64,000 nucleotides of DNA, from assembly GCF_949628265.1 (NCBI RefSeq), contig NC_088788.1:25406335-25470334 (forward strand). The letters are read 5' to 3'. The position numbers and the translations under genes were made by a program. How positions within the stretch are numbered: position 1 is the first letter of the stretch; each line of letters starts with the position of its first letter. The notes under the pieces are model-generated. The model was not told the DNA's origin. It did no database searches and worked only from the letters and a program-made list of their open reading frames with translations. Source of the DNA: Cloeon dipterum. Its lineage: Eukaryota; Arthropoda; Insecta; Ephemeroptera; Baetidae. Positions 12,101 to 23,400 of this stretch are shown one piece after another.

Positions 12101-15100
12101 AAGAGATTATTTTATCTACCATAAAATAATAAACGTCTGTTACATGAAAACAAATTAGGCAAGCTTTCTTGTGTGGCAAGTTGCAAGCTTCCGATTACTT
12201 TATTCCACTGCAAAAGGTTTGACATGTTACAGTTCCTTTGAATATTGACACAACCATAATTGATAAAACACAATATGTTCAGGTTTGGAAAGCTCAATTA
12301 ACAACGCCTATAATTTTCTTGAGAGGTACATCAATAACAAGACTTCGTCCTTGTTGATTACTTCAGAGTTACTTAATTAAACTCGACTATTTCGGTCTTG
12401 TGGAGCTGGCTGTGGCATACTCATGAAATAGGGCGGATTGGATTCACCGAAACTGGTCGAGTTTAATTAAATAGCTCTGAAATCAACGATGATGAAGTCT
12501 TACTATTCATTTACCTCTCAAGAATGCAAACAACCTCGAGAGAAACTTTCTCTCAAGAACCTAATATCAGTCAGCCCATAATAAACTTAATTTTGAAACT
12601 AATATAATACCATGTTAAAAATTGTGCTCAACGTTACACAGACAGTAACATTATTCAATAAACAATCAGAGGATATATATTATCATGCTGTTTATCCATA
12701 AAAGCAATAATTATTTCTTACGTTCAACAAGGGTGCCGTTGAATATGGGTTGGAGTGGCTTTCTCGAATAATATCCCGGAAGACAATGACACCTGTACGC
12801 ACCCCTGACCCAGCCGCGCCCTGAGATGGCTTCGCACGTGCTCGTTGGTCGATGGCACTTGTGCGTGCCCTGAAACGGCGTCAGCAGCTCTGCAGTTGCG
12901 TTCGGCTCGCACTGGTTGACATCCAGGTTAGACAAGTCAACGTCGATGCTGATCAAGCCGCGAGCACTGCCAACAGAAAATTCACGGTTAGATTAACTCA
13001 ATTCGTGAATTAATTTTAATAGTGAGGAAATATAAAATAAATTATTTGCGTAAATGATTTAATTGTCTTTTGTTTCAGATTCATGGAAAAAAGAGAAAAC
13101 TAATTAGACTCATTAGTAATAGATCATTAGATCCAGGTTCTAGCACTACAGTTTAAATGAAAAGGATTATCTCTCCATTTCTGTTTATTTTCTCTATAGC
13201 AGACATTAATTCATTGTTGGAAATGGAATCAAATGTTAAACTCATTCTCTTTGCAGATGATATGGCTCTGATCTCAAATAATTTGGAGGATATCAAGCGC
13301 TTCACGCTTGTTCTGATTATTTAGCGGAGAGGAAACTAGAATTAAATTTTCAAAACTGCAAAATCGTCAAGTTAAGGAAGGAGGGGCGTGGGAGGCTGAG
13401 GAAATCTGACTCCTTTGTGGTGAATGATGAGGAAATTGAGTTTGTCTCTGAGTTCAATTATTTGGGGGTAACGTTTCAGTCTTCTGGCCGCTCTTTTGCA
13501 AAACATGTTTCGAAAAAGGCTAGAGCCGCAATATTTGCCACGGCGAAACTGACCTCCCTCTCAAAGTCTTCTATCAAGACGGCCTTAAAGCTCTTTGACC
13601 TTGCGATTGCGCCTATTGCGAGCTATGGCGTCCAGGTTTTCTGGCCGTACTTGACATTAAGTGATTTTGCAAAACTAAGAGTCTGTAAAGTCGAGATTTG
13701 TAAAGAGAGCACTCGGCTTGTCCAAATATATGAAATCAAGACTCGCCTATAAACTGGCAGACGCTAGCTTCTTTATTGATGATTTGACTGCTAGATTTTC
13801 TCTGCCTCACACTGATAATTTCAGTAAATTTATTCAAAACCAGTGGTTCAAGATTTTCCGGATTGAGCCGGGGTTTTTCGATGGTCAACCAGAGGTGGAA
13901 AGACGCGTGTTATGCGAATAGACACACGATAACACGCCATGCCTGTCACGGCTTCCACTTTTTGCTATGTAAAGAAAACAGAATTTCATAGCGAAACCTA
14001 CTTGAGTGTGTAAACTCTGTGATGAGAGTATAGACTTTTACCATTTTCTTATTTGTGGAAAAACAAGATGAGTCTGACACTAGCTGGAAAGTGCCCAGCT
14101 AAATAAACTGACAAATTGTAATATTTACTTCGTTGTACACACGTGTTTAATAAATACATGTGATGATAACATTAATAGACTATAAGAAACCTGCATTTTA
14201 AATTCCATTTTATTTACATCCAACGCGAAACCAAAATAATATGTCTTTTTACTAACCCATCTTAAAAATTTCTTATAATAATAAATTTAGCACGTCTCAA
14301 ACGATCTAGACTATGTCACTCACTTGACGGTCTTGGACCTGACGACGGCCGTGTAGGACATGAGCCAGCGTTGGGCGCCGCACGAGTAATAGGGAACCGT
14401 CCAGCGGCCCTGGTGCTTGCTCAGGGTTGCAACAGGCGGCATGAAGCGCGGTGCCTGCATCGGCTCCGACTCGGTCATCCTGGGCATCCAGGGAATTTGC
14501 GTTGGCCAGAAACGTGAGTCCTCCGTTGGCTGCTGCTTCAGCTCTATATTCCGCGACTGTGCTTTCGACAGCATGACCGAGTTGGACGTCATGTTGAGCA
14601 CAATGATGCGAGCAGACAGCGTGGACATGCTGCCTTGCGACAGCAGGTTGCGCACCATCGCTTCCAGCAAGGCTGAAAAAAATTATTTTTGGACTTGATG
14701 AGCTAAAAAGGATTGCAAAAATGTCTTTTAAACTTGATTTCCTCCCCTCCTTTTTCAATCGAATTAGACTCTTATGAGGATATTTGGTATCATGGTTTAT
14801 TTTCAGTATATTGGAATATAAGCTGGAAATCATAATTAATTTTGTTTTATCTTTGTTAAGTCAAATTGTTTGGTTACACAACATCGCATTTTTTGTCATC
14901 ATTTTGCATTTTTTTTTTCTTCAAATATTTAAATAGGAAGATTTTAAAAAGAAATTTTCTAAGACAGTTTGTATAACTTCCTAAAATAAGGAGGCATAAA
15001 ATTTGACAGACTGGCGATGAGCTTGTCCTGTTGAAAGCGAATTCTCTTAACTATGCAGCAAGGCCCACGTAACTTTGCCTATTGAATTTTCCTGATTTTA

Positions 15101-17404
15101 TTTACAAATTCATCTTTTATTATGCTTCAGCAGGGCAACTCCTCATTAACTTCACATCCTTGTCGTATGAAAGTGTTCTTCTTTCCCCTCCTTTCCAAAT
15201 TTTCCTTAAAACTTTTCCAAAATAATCTTCCATCTTCCTTTCGAAATATTTCAACAAAGTAGGAATTATTCGCAAATATTTAATAAGTGCAATTTATGTT
15301 TAAAATGGAAAAACCAATTCAATAAAATTAAAATAATTGTGATTTTATTTGAATTGCTGGCCCAGGATAAAAAATAATATATTTTCAAACATAATTAAAC
15401 AGCAGGCGACTAATCTTCAAATAAAAAGTTACTAAAATATTTATATGAATCATGAAATATATTTTACTTGATCTATTAATAAGTCCAACATCCTGGAGGA
15501 GCGTGGCGATCAGATCGACCTTCTGCCTGGTGGCGTCAAACCGCAGGGATGCGTTTGCCACGGCCAGGGGCAGCAGTTGGAAGCGCTGCTCGGAGCACAA
15601 GGCGCCCGTGTTTTGCGTCGCGATGTCGTGGATCAATGTCAAGGCGGCCTGAAAAGGATTGATGGGACGAGCAACCAAAATCAGTTTGTTCAGTTTTAAC
15701 GGCGCCTGACGTTCCCAAAGTGATGTCATAATTCAACTTTCCCTCTACGGCTCGTGAATATTTTATCTGCTTGCCGACGACAAAAATGTAATCCTCCGCT
15801 TTTTTGCATGTAGCAGAAACGTCAAGTCATCGGGAAGCCGCCGGAAAATAGGATTTGACAGGAGAGTACACAAATGACGAGAGGAGAAAATCAATGCAGA
15901 TGTTAAATATGAGAGGGTGGATTTATTCATCAAAATATTGGAATTTGCAGTAGAAGTAACCATAATAGTTTACGAGGTTACTTTTTTCTTTCTAATCCCA
16001 TCGTCGATGCTGTTGTTTAGTCATTCTTTTTTCTTTGCTCATCACTTTATCATGTGGTGTTTTACACAAAAAAATGCAAATGAATCCATAACTTGGTTGA
16101 TAATTAAATGAGAATCAATATATTCATGACATGCAAATCTAGTGAATATGTGCCCGCCGGTAAAAAGAGCTCCTCGCCAATTTTCATACGTCACTGTCTC
16201 CATTATAACTCTTCACATATCATTAACCGCATGTTTTGCATATTTCAGTATTACATATTTCCAATATAGTTAATTTTCAGGCAAATTAAATTTATCAAAA
16301 AAATTTAGAAAAATAAAAAATAATTTTTTATTTACTTGCATTAACAAGGTAAGACATTCACATACAAGAAAATCAGTGTGAGATATTATAAAATCCATAA
16401 AATATTATAACACGAATTTGCTGAAATGAACCAAAATATTTTTAATTTATCTTTCAATGCCTGAATACTGTTTTGGGTAATGAATCCTTATCTGACAGAC
16501 TTTGGTGCAAACGTACTCGCCTAACGGGATCATTCATCTCCGACGCGTCAACATACAACACTAACTCAACTTGGTTGTATCGGGTAAACACGTCTAGAAT
16601 TCGATTATTACAATTTCTCACAATCAAGCTTCTAAAAATTATTGCAGAATATATGTAAGTGATTTGAAGGTAAACATGGACCGCAGGCAAGGAGCTTTCC
16701 AAAGAAACAGCAATATTATAAGCGAAAAATTATAATGATTTTATGTTTTTGAAGGAAAAATACATTATTATAAAATTTATTTATGGGAACAATTTTCCAA
16801 TTTTCATAGTAGTATACCTTGATAAAAGAGGAATAAAAATTTTCTGGATTGTTTAATAGTTATGAATAAATTTGGAAGTTTTGAATAGCACTCAAGCGAG
16901 CAAAAATGTCATTGAAGATTACCCAACCGACACTGGTGATGCTCGCGAAGTTGAACTCCGGCACTCGAGAGTTATTCGGGTAACGCTAGCCATCAAATTG
17001 AAACATGACGGTCTCCTTACTTTTCCGGCGAGCCGGTCCAAAATATGTATTGTTTCACATTTCGTGGCGCGGTCTCCGGTTTCCCTTGACGTCAGCTTAT
17101 CCCTGCCATTTGTGCACAGTCCGTCGGTCCGTTTGTTTAAGGCCGTCGAGCGTGAAAAAAGTGAATTGGAGTCCCGCGCGCGCTCGCGATACGGCACGGT
17201 GCGCCCGAAATGTTTGCCGAGCGCCGCGTTTTACGAGAGGGTGCGACGATACATCCACGCGCGGCGTTTGCTTTGCTTTGCTCGGTCGAAAATGGAAAAT
17301 CTTGCAATGTCATAAAGCCTTACCGTGGCCTCTTGCGAGGCTGAAGAGACGCCGGCAAAAAGCAGCAGCAGCCAAAGAGCGACGGCCGCTCTCCACCCCG
17401 CCAT
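9129..17404 (-). CDS. GPR158/GPR179-like orphan class C G-protein-coupled receptor
   Basis: Twelve in-phase exons: 17404-17324, 15648-15468, 14672-14324, 12966-12722, 11937-11805, 11746-11593, 11528-11419, 11360-11146, 10699-10561, 10473-10368, 10088-9945 and 9341-9129; 689 residues. Exon 1 is a clean signal peptide ([22 protein letters not shown]). Residues about 28-230 form the extracellular region. Next come an EGF-like module ([11 protein letters not shown]...[11 protein letters not shown], about 240-275) and a Cys-rich stretch ending [18 protein letters not shown] (to about 330). Seven hydrophobic segments follow, beginning [21 protein letters not shown]. The intracellular tail has the family block [20 protein letters not shown], a predicted coiled coil, and ends in a Gly-rich tail. 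This architecture matches vertebrate GPR158/179 and the uncharacterised fly receptor CG31760. In vertebrates the family binds RGS7-Gbeta5 and acts at synapses; the same role here is inference. Extra upstream exons cannot be excluded. Confidence 0.9.
9383..9490. repeat. Decayed relic of the 5.3-7.0 kb palindrome family
   Basis: In the last intron of the GPR158-like gene, the segment GGTCGAGACGAGTCTAACGG followed by TGGGTAG and ATTCTGATGGTTAGAA matches the palindrome's inner-arm sequence near 6189-6260, with scattered substitutions. The unit GACGAGTCTANCNGTGGGTAG occurs twice in tandem (about 9383 and 9417). This shows that the palindrome belongs to a family with older copies. Confidence 0.7.
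12316..12524. repeat. Imperfect inverted repeat (decayed hairpin/MITE-like) in GPR158-like intron
   Basis: The left arm (about 12316-12396, TTCTTGAGAGGTACATCAAT ... CTTAATTAAACTCGAC) is the imperfect reverse complement of the right arm (about 12446-12524, ...GTCGAGTTTAATTAA ... TTTACCTCTCAAGAA). The spacer is about 50 bp. Mismatches and small indels indicate age. No ORF lies inside. A second small palindrome (GAGAGAAACTTTCTCTC) lies just beyond, near 12539. Confidence 0.65.
13150..14110 (+). pseudogene. Non-LTR retrotransposon (LINE) reverse-transcriptase relic
   Basis: On the plus strand, antisense inside an intron of the GPR158-like gene. The catalytic RT motif is visible as [12 protein letters not shown] (about 13237-13273). 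After a frame change near 13300 come [20 protein letters not shown] and the thumb-like block [21 protein letters not shown] second frame change occurs near 13700, followed by [14 protein letters not shown] and a stop at 13921. A Cys/His-rich tail resembling [19 protein letters not shown] can be traced in broken frames to about 14070, as in LINE ORF2 C-termini. The 5' part (endonuclease and early RT) is absent, so this is a 5'-truncated, frameshifted, dead copy. The clade (CR1/Jockey-like) is uncertain. Confidence 0.8.
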
Positions 17405-20400
17405 CACAGTAGCTGAACATAAAATTGGGCCTCGGCGCTGCTTTTTCCTCGTCTCGACCTGCAACACACGACGCCAAACTTCATTCAGTCTGCTCGTAAA
17501 ACCCTGCTAAAGGGAATGTAATTTGATGATCATATATAAAAATAATATACGGCCTCCCTTTAATTAAAGCCTGTTGCAACCAGCAGCAATATTATAAGAT
17601 AAAAAATATTGACGTTTTGAAATGTCCAGGAAATGAGTAAATTGCTAGTAACGGTAATAATCAAACTATTTCCCAAATATGATGCGCTAATATCACACTA
17701 AAAAGTGCTGCTGAGTTCAATTCATCAATAAAATGGTGGCTTGAAATACACAAAAATTCGGTCCATTCCGTTATAGCATGTTACTCAGTCTCCTAACATT
17801 TGTTAACGCCTGGATGATTATGGATATGCAACCTGCGCGTCTTTCTGTTTCTAAAACTCGCTCAATAAAACTGCGCATCGTTGAATGCTAAATTCAACTG
17901 TAATGTCAGTACGATGTTGACGCCTTAATCTTAAAAACGCCGTTCTGAAATGGCATTTATTTACTAAACTGACGGAAACGAGATAAAAAAGTTGGTCACA
18001 GTGAGACCAGCGAAAGTATTTATACCCACTTCCTGAGGTTTTGACGAAGCAATCAGACTTGCCTTCTAATTAGATAAACTTGCGGCGCACCATTCATGGC
18101 TTTGATTTTGATGTGTTTCCCCTTATCTTGTATGTTACCAAATAAATTAAAAAAAGTGTTGGAACTGTTTGAAATGAAATATGTTAAGGTCAAAGAATTA
18201 GATCTCTAATTTTAATTTATTATAAGATCGGTATAATTTGAAATTCTCTACGTTTTGCTAAACAGATAATCACAAATGAATGTTAATTTATCCTCCTACG
18301 ATGTTTAAAAATTAAAAAATCCTTTGTGTCATTTCGTCTTCGTTTTTTTTCATTTTTGCAAACAATGAACGTCGTAACTCGTAAGAAAAGGCTGTGAAAT
18401 GTTACCTTAGAGCAAAAGGTTTCTTTTGTAAGAAGCTCGCGCGTGACGTCTTGACTATTTAATGAAAATAAAGAACGGTGCTCTTGCTTCACGTCTTTTA
18501 ATTATCAGCTCTCTTCTCTCAATAAACATGCTCTAGCAGAGGGGCTGTGAAAAACAACACTATGTTTTTGGTATTGTTGCCGATTTCTTATCAATTTTCA
18601 TAGAGGAAGTAGCTGAACAATATTTATTGAGGCCCCACGCCATATTTTGTGTAAAACGTATTTTGTGAGGAGAAATGGACTCACAAAGGCACAAAAATGA
18701 ACATATATGCATAACTTCTGTTACGGTCCAAGTACAGATAATTTCTACAATTATTATGTGCCATTCCACCTAGCATAAAACTGACGTTGTGATAATATGA
18801 ATCCATTTAAATTTGACTTGTGACTATTCCGCACTTCCCAAACCTGATTGTCTGGCTGCCGGCGAGTTCGCAAAAAAAGCCCAGACATATTTTACTTCCC
18901 TTGGGGCGCGGAGGTGCAGAGTGGGGCGTATGGGGGAGAGGGAATCCCTCTGATACTTAATGAAAAAGCTCGTTGGAGTGAAGAGGCCAGAATTAATCAG
19001 CACTGCTGGAATTTCTCATCAACACAATGAAGCGTCGGGAGGCGTGCATGCATTTCGCCCTGCAGTGCCGAGTCTGTCAAATAGGGTCAAACGTCACTGA
19101 ACTGTACCCGCCGCAGCTGTTGCGCTCGCGCTCGATTTTCCGCGCCGCCTTTTGCAAATTTCAAGGGAAATCTGAGGGTGCAACGCGAAACAATGTTCGG
19201 CTTGATTGCGTTCCCGGCTCATCCGGAGCATACTAATTTCCATGCAGGCTGTGCTGGACTGCAGGTCATAATTAGACTGCCGCAATTTTTTGTGAAAATT
19301 GATTAATAAAATAAAGTGGCGATAAACATCGTTCTGTCAAGAATACGAATATTTTAAAAGAAATATTTTTCTTGGAAAGTTATCTAAGTCTACTTTATTT
19401 TTAACATGAATTGGAAAATTATAGAAAAGTATGGAAAATATTTGCTTTAAGAATGAAGCAACCGATCGCAAAAATAATCAATTTTGACAGTCATAGCACA
19501 GTCGACTTACAGTTCATAATTTTTATTTTAGCCTTGTGACAGATCTTCTTTTCCATTTCCCCTTTTTGCTATTATTTGGGCATTTTCAAATTATAGTCAC
19601 ACCCCAATTCTTTAAAATTTTCTTAATGACCTTTTCTTCCTTTGAAAATAATCATTATGTGTTAGTGATAATTTGAGATGGTATAATGGGGCATCGCGTT
19701 GCTGCCTAGTCTTGGCAGCTATTTTTTCAAAGAATTTAAATATTCAATATTAGTTTAATTTTTGGATATTAATAATTTAGACAACGAAAAACTAAAATTG
19801 CGCTTTGGACTTTTTTCCACTTTGCGATTGTATTTGACCAAATTGAGGATGTGTTCACAAGACATACATATCAAAAAGTTCCCTTTCCCTTAAACGCAAA
19901 TTAAGACTGCCTGCATTATTTTGTTGAATCTGACACCTGTGCGTTTAAACTAAGTGAGATCAATAAACTTCTCTCCTTGATGGAGGATATTTTCCAATAG
20001 TAGAGTGTTAAGCACATATCGCAAAACGATCATCGTATTTGGAGAAAAAAACGTAACAACAATTTAATTAGAGCTTCACCTTCGAAACACGACTCGTCCA
20101 ATGCTTTTGATCCGTTTGTTAGGCCAACACCGCGTTCTGCGCCTCTCTAATGTGATTAAATAGCCGAATTCGAAGCCTGTAACAAAACGGACGTGTTGCA
20201 AAAGGAGAGTGCTTTATTTCGAAGGGCTGCCCCGCTCTCTGAAAGGGACCTTTTTGTGTGCGCTGCTGGCGGGTTCATCCATCCACCCGTTTGGTTGCGT
20301 GCTGAAAGGCGCACTAGGTCAGTGATCACTCGTTTTATTGGCGGCGGATCGAGTTTTTCCAGCACACCCGCTAATCACGCTCTCCCTCCTTTGACCGCAT

Positions 20401-23400
20401 ATATACATGTGCGCACGTTTTCACTCCACTTGGCACTGACGCTGCTGTTGATGAGAAAAATTGCGCGCTAGACTCGAACGTTCTGTGGCAAAAATAGTTC
20501 TGCTGGTTTGAAGGTCACTGGATAGGAAAAACAAAAACAATGAGCACTAATCAACAAAGGCAGTTTCGTTGTTATTCGTTTTGAGTCAGAAAATAACTCT
20601 ATTTTCAATTTATAACCCGCTTGTGAATCAATATTCTAACTAATTGTGAGAGCAAAAAACATGAATTTGAAATTTATCTTTCCGTTTGAGGAATGGTAGT
20701 TTAACAAAAGTAAACAAGACAAGAAATGGCAATTAGAGAAACTAACAAATTACAGTTTCCAACTTGATAATTTCCTGTCCTTCCCAATTCCAATTAACTC
20801 CCTTGAATAGTATTGATGCAACATATGAAAGCATCCAAATTAATATTGATTTCTTCGTTTCAAAAGTTCTTGCTCGTCATTAAACCATATCAATTAGAAA
20901 ATATAATATTGTATTCAAATACCGTAACTGCTCAATTTGGAATGATACATGAAACAAAATCAGGATCAAAATAATTTTTACCAGGGTCAAGCGAAATATG
21001 AGATGCTTCATTTAAATTATTTTTTTTACGATTTTTGCTCCAACATAATGAGCAAAATTCATTATTGGGAGAGACAGTAGCCATCTAATTTTCAGTGGAG
21101 ACAGAAGACAGAGCCAGAAAAGGAAATGTTTAAGGTGCAGACGGAGCTAGCTCATCAAGTGCGGAGAGGTTCCTCTCTCTTTATCTTTTGTACCTCCTGT
21201 CTGTGTGCACAGATTAAAACAACAGATCAAAACGTGCTACTCTTGGCTGAATTATTTAGCGACGAAAGGAGCAGAGGCGATTCAAAGGTCCCCGCTCGCG
21301 GAAGAGCCCCTTAAGTTTTCATTTTGCTCGGCGCTTTATCTCTGTCGCCTGATGCTTTTTTAATGAGCAAGTGATGATGTTGGCGCATGAGGACGAGTTG
21401 ACACTTGTGTGTGTGTGTTTATGAGCATTTGTTTATTTAGGCGACAGGAGGGGCGATGTGAAATCAATACAGCTGCGAAATTGTGTTCGTCTCTCGGCTG
21501 CCTTGCGGCGGTGGCGGGAGCCCAAAGCGGAGCCTTTCCGATCGATTCTTATACCTCTCATCGCGGGCATGCGGTCGTACGGCTGCGAAATATGGAATGC
21601 GCATAATTACACAGGAAATTAAGCCTTGTGTCGCGTTCTAACCGGAACAAATTGCATCACTTGTAAAAGAGTTTATTACACTCGCCACATCTAGAGTGAT
21701 TTTTTTTATAAAAATACAAATGACGTGTGACGCTAAATTTTGGAAATCAGTAGTTATAGTGAAATTTGTTTGGAAAAAGTTCAAAATTAGGTATTAATAA
21801 CAGCCTAAAAGGATTAATTTTCAACATTTTTCTCTGCACTAGAGAATAAGCAATATGAAAATCTAAACTAAGTGCATGAGTTGCTTTTAGTATATTTTCA
21901 AATTTGCTCTGTTTACCAGAATCCTCCATAATTATAGTTTAGGGGTTCTCAAAGTGCTTGAGGATTATCAACTATGATTTTTTTTCTAAGGAAGAGTTGC
22001 CTCAATCATAAAAAACTAACATAAAAACTGCCTCGTTTGAGCTCCAAGAAAATGCAGTTTTATTCCGTCAACTTGTACGTTAATTAGATCAAAAACTAAA
22101 ATTCTAAAATATTTCTTTTTTTTTTGGAATTAAACAGGTCCATGATAAAATATGTCTTAATGCTTGTCTGCTTTAGGTTAAGCGCAAAATACTTGTTAAC
22201 GATTCGACTGAAGGTTCAAATTTAGGACCATGATATTGTAGGCTGCTAAAAACGTCTACCTTCGCAGTTAGGGGCTCGTAAAAGCCTTTCATTAATTACC
22301 AAAGTTCCTTTGACCGATAGAGGCAAAAGCTTTATGTAGCTAGTAAAGCGCTGATGAAGTTGTTAAAAAGGAGCCCGCGTAGAAGACCTGCTCTCTCACA
22401 TTCCCTTTTCAGCCGCGAATCGTGCCAGCATTTTCATTGAAGGGGAGCAAAGTGGAAAGAAAAACTTATAATTCTCTGGTAGATCAAAGGCCAGTTGCGA
22501 TTTGTTCCCGTTTCATTGTTGTACGGTGGTGAGATATAATTGCTTGATCTTTTTTATTGCCATCGCTTTAGCTGTCAACGGCTTAATTGTGCGCCGAAAA
22601 GTTATGGTTGCGAGATTAAAACGGCCGTGACTGCAGGCGAGTTATGTACGTTTATGGTGAGGTAGGTAGCTGCAACAGGTGAAACAAGGGTGCTTCGCCG
22701 AGCCCCATTCTTCATTAATAAGCAACAACTAAACTGGCTGCTCTCGTGGCCACTCTCAAAGGCCGTTTAAACCAATGGGTCGCTGGCCGCATTTATCCCC
22801 CGTCTTGATTTCTTTCCAACTACTTCGCGCAGCCCCTGTGGATGTTATTTGTGTTCAAGCGCGCTTTTGATCTCTAATAGTTCTTAAAGATTTGTTTTGA
22901 AAAGTTTCAAAGCTGAGTAAATCATGCGCTGATGTTTATTCATCGTCGGCGTATTTAAGCTGCAATTCACGAACCCATCTTGCATACAAATAATTTTATT
23001 TTTGTAAGAAGTAAACCTAAAATTATTTAATTCACAAACGAAAATACTATTTACTGTTTTTGATTTTATATTCATCTGTTAAATTTTTTATGTCTTATTT
23101 TCCTTCTTTTTCGAGAGCAGATGTGAGGCAATTCACTATATTTATCCAACCTTGTCGCGGAATTCTAGCTCACAGCGGGATTTCTGAAGTAGTCTATGTA
23201 AACTTCATCTTTGATTAATTTGCTGATTGGATGCCAAGATCTGCGTAGACTAGTGCGTTTGAAGTCGTAAAAGTAATCAGCATGACTTTTTATTTGCTTC
23301 ATTGAGCAGAGGAACTCGAGGAAACTGCAGGACGCAAAATCAATATCAAAAGACGCAGGCTGAGAAACTTGTTAAGGGTAACGGGCTTGTGTACAGTAAA

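Noticed and set aside
16872-17412. Plus-strand ORFs overlapping the signal-peptide exon of the GPR158-like gene
   Set aside because: They are antisense to the assigned exon and its GC-rich 5' intron, without domain similarity.
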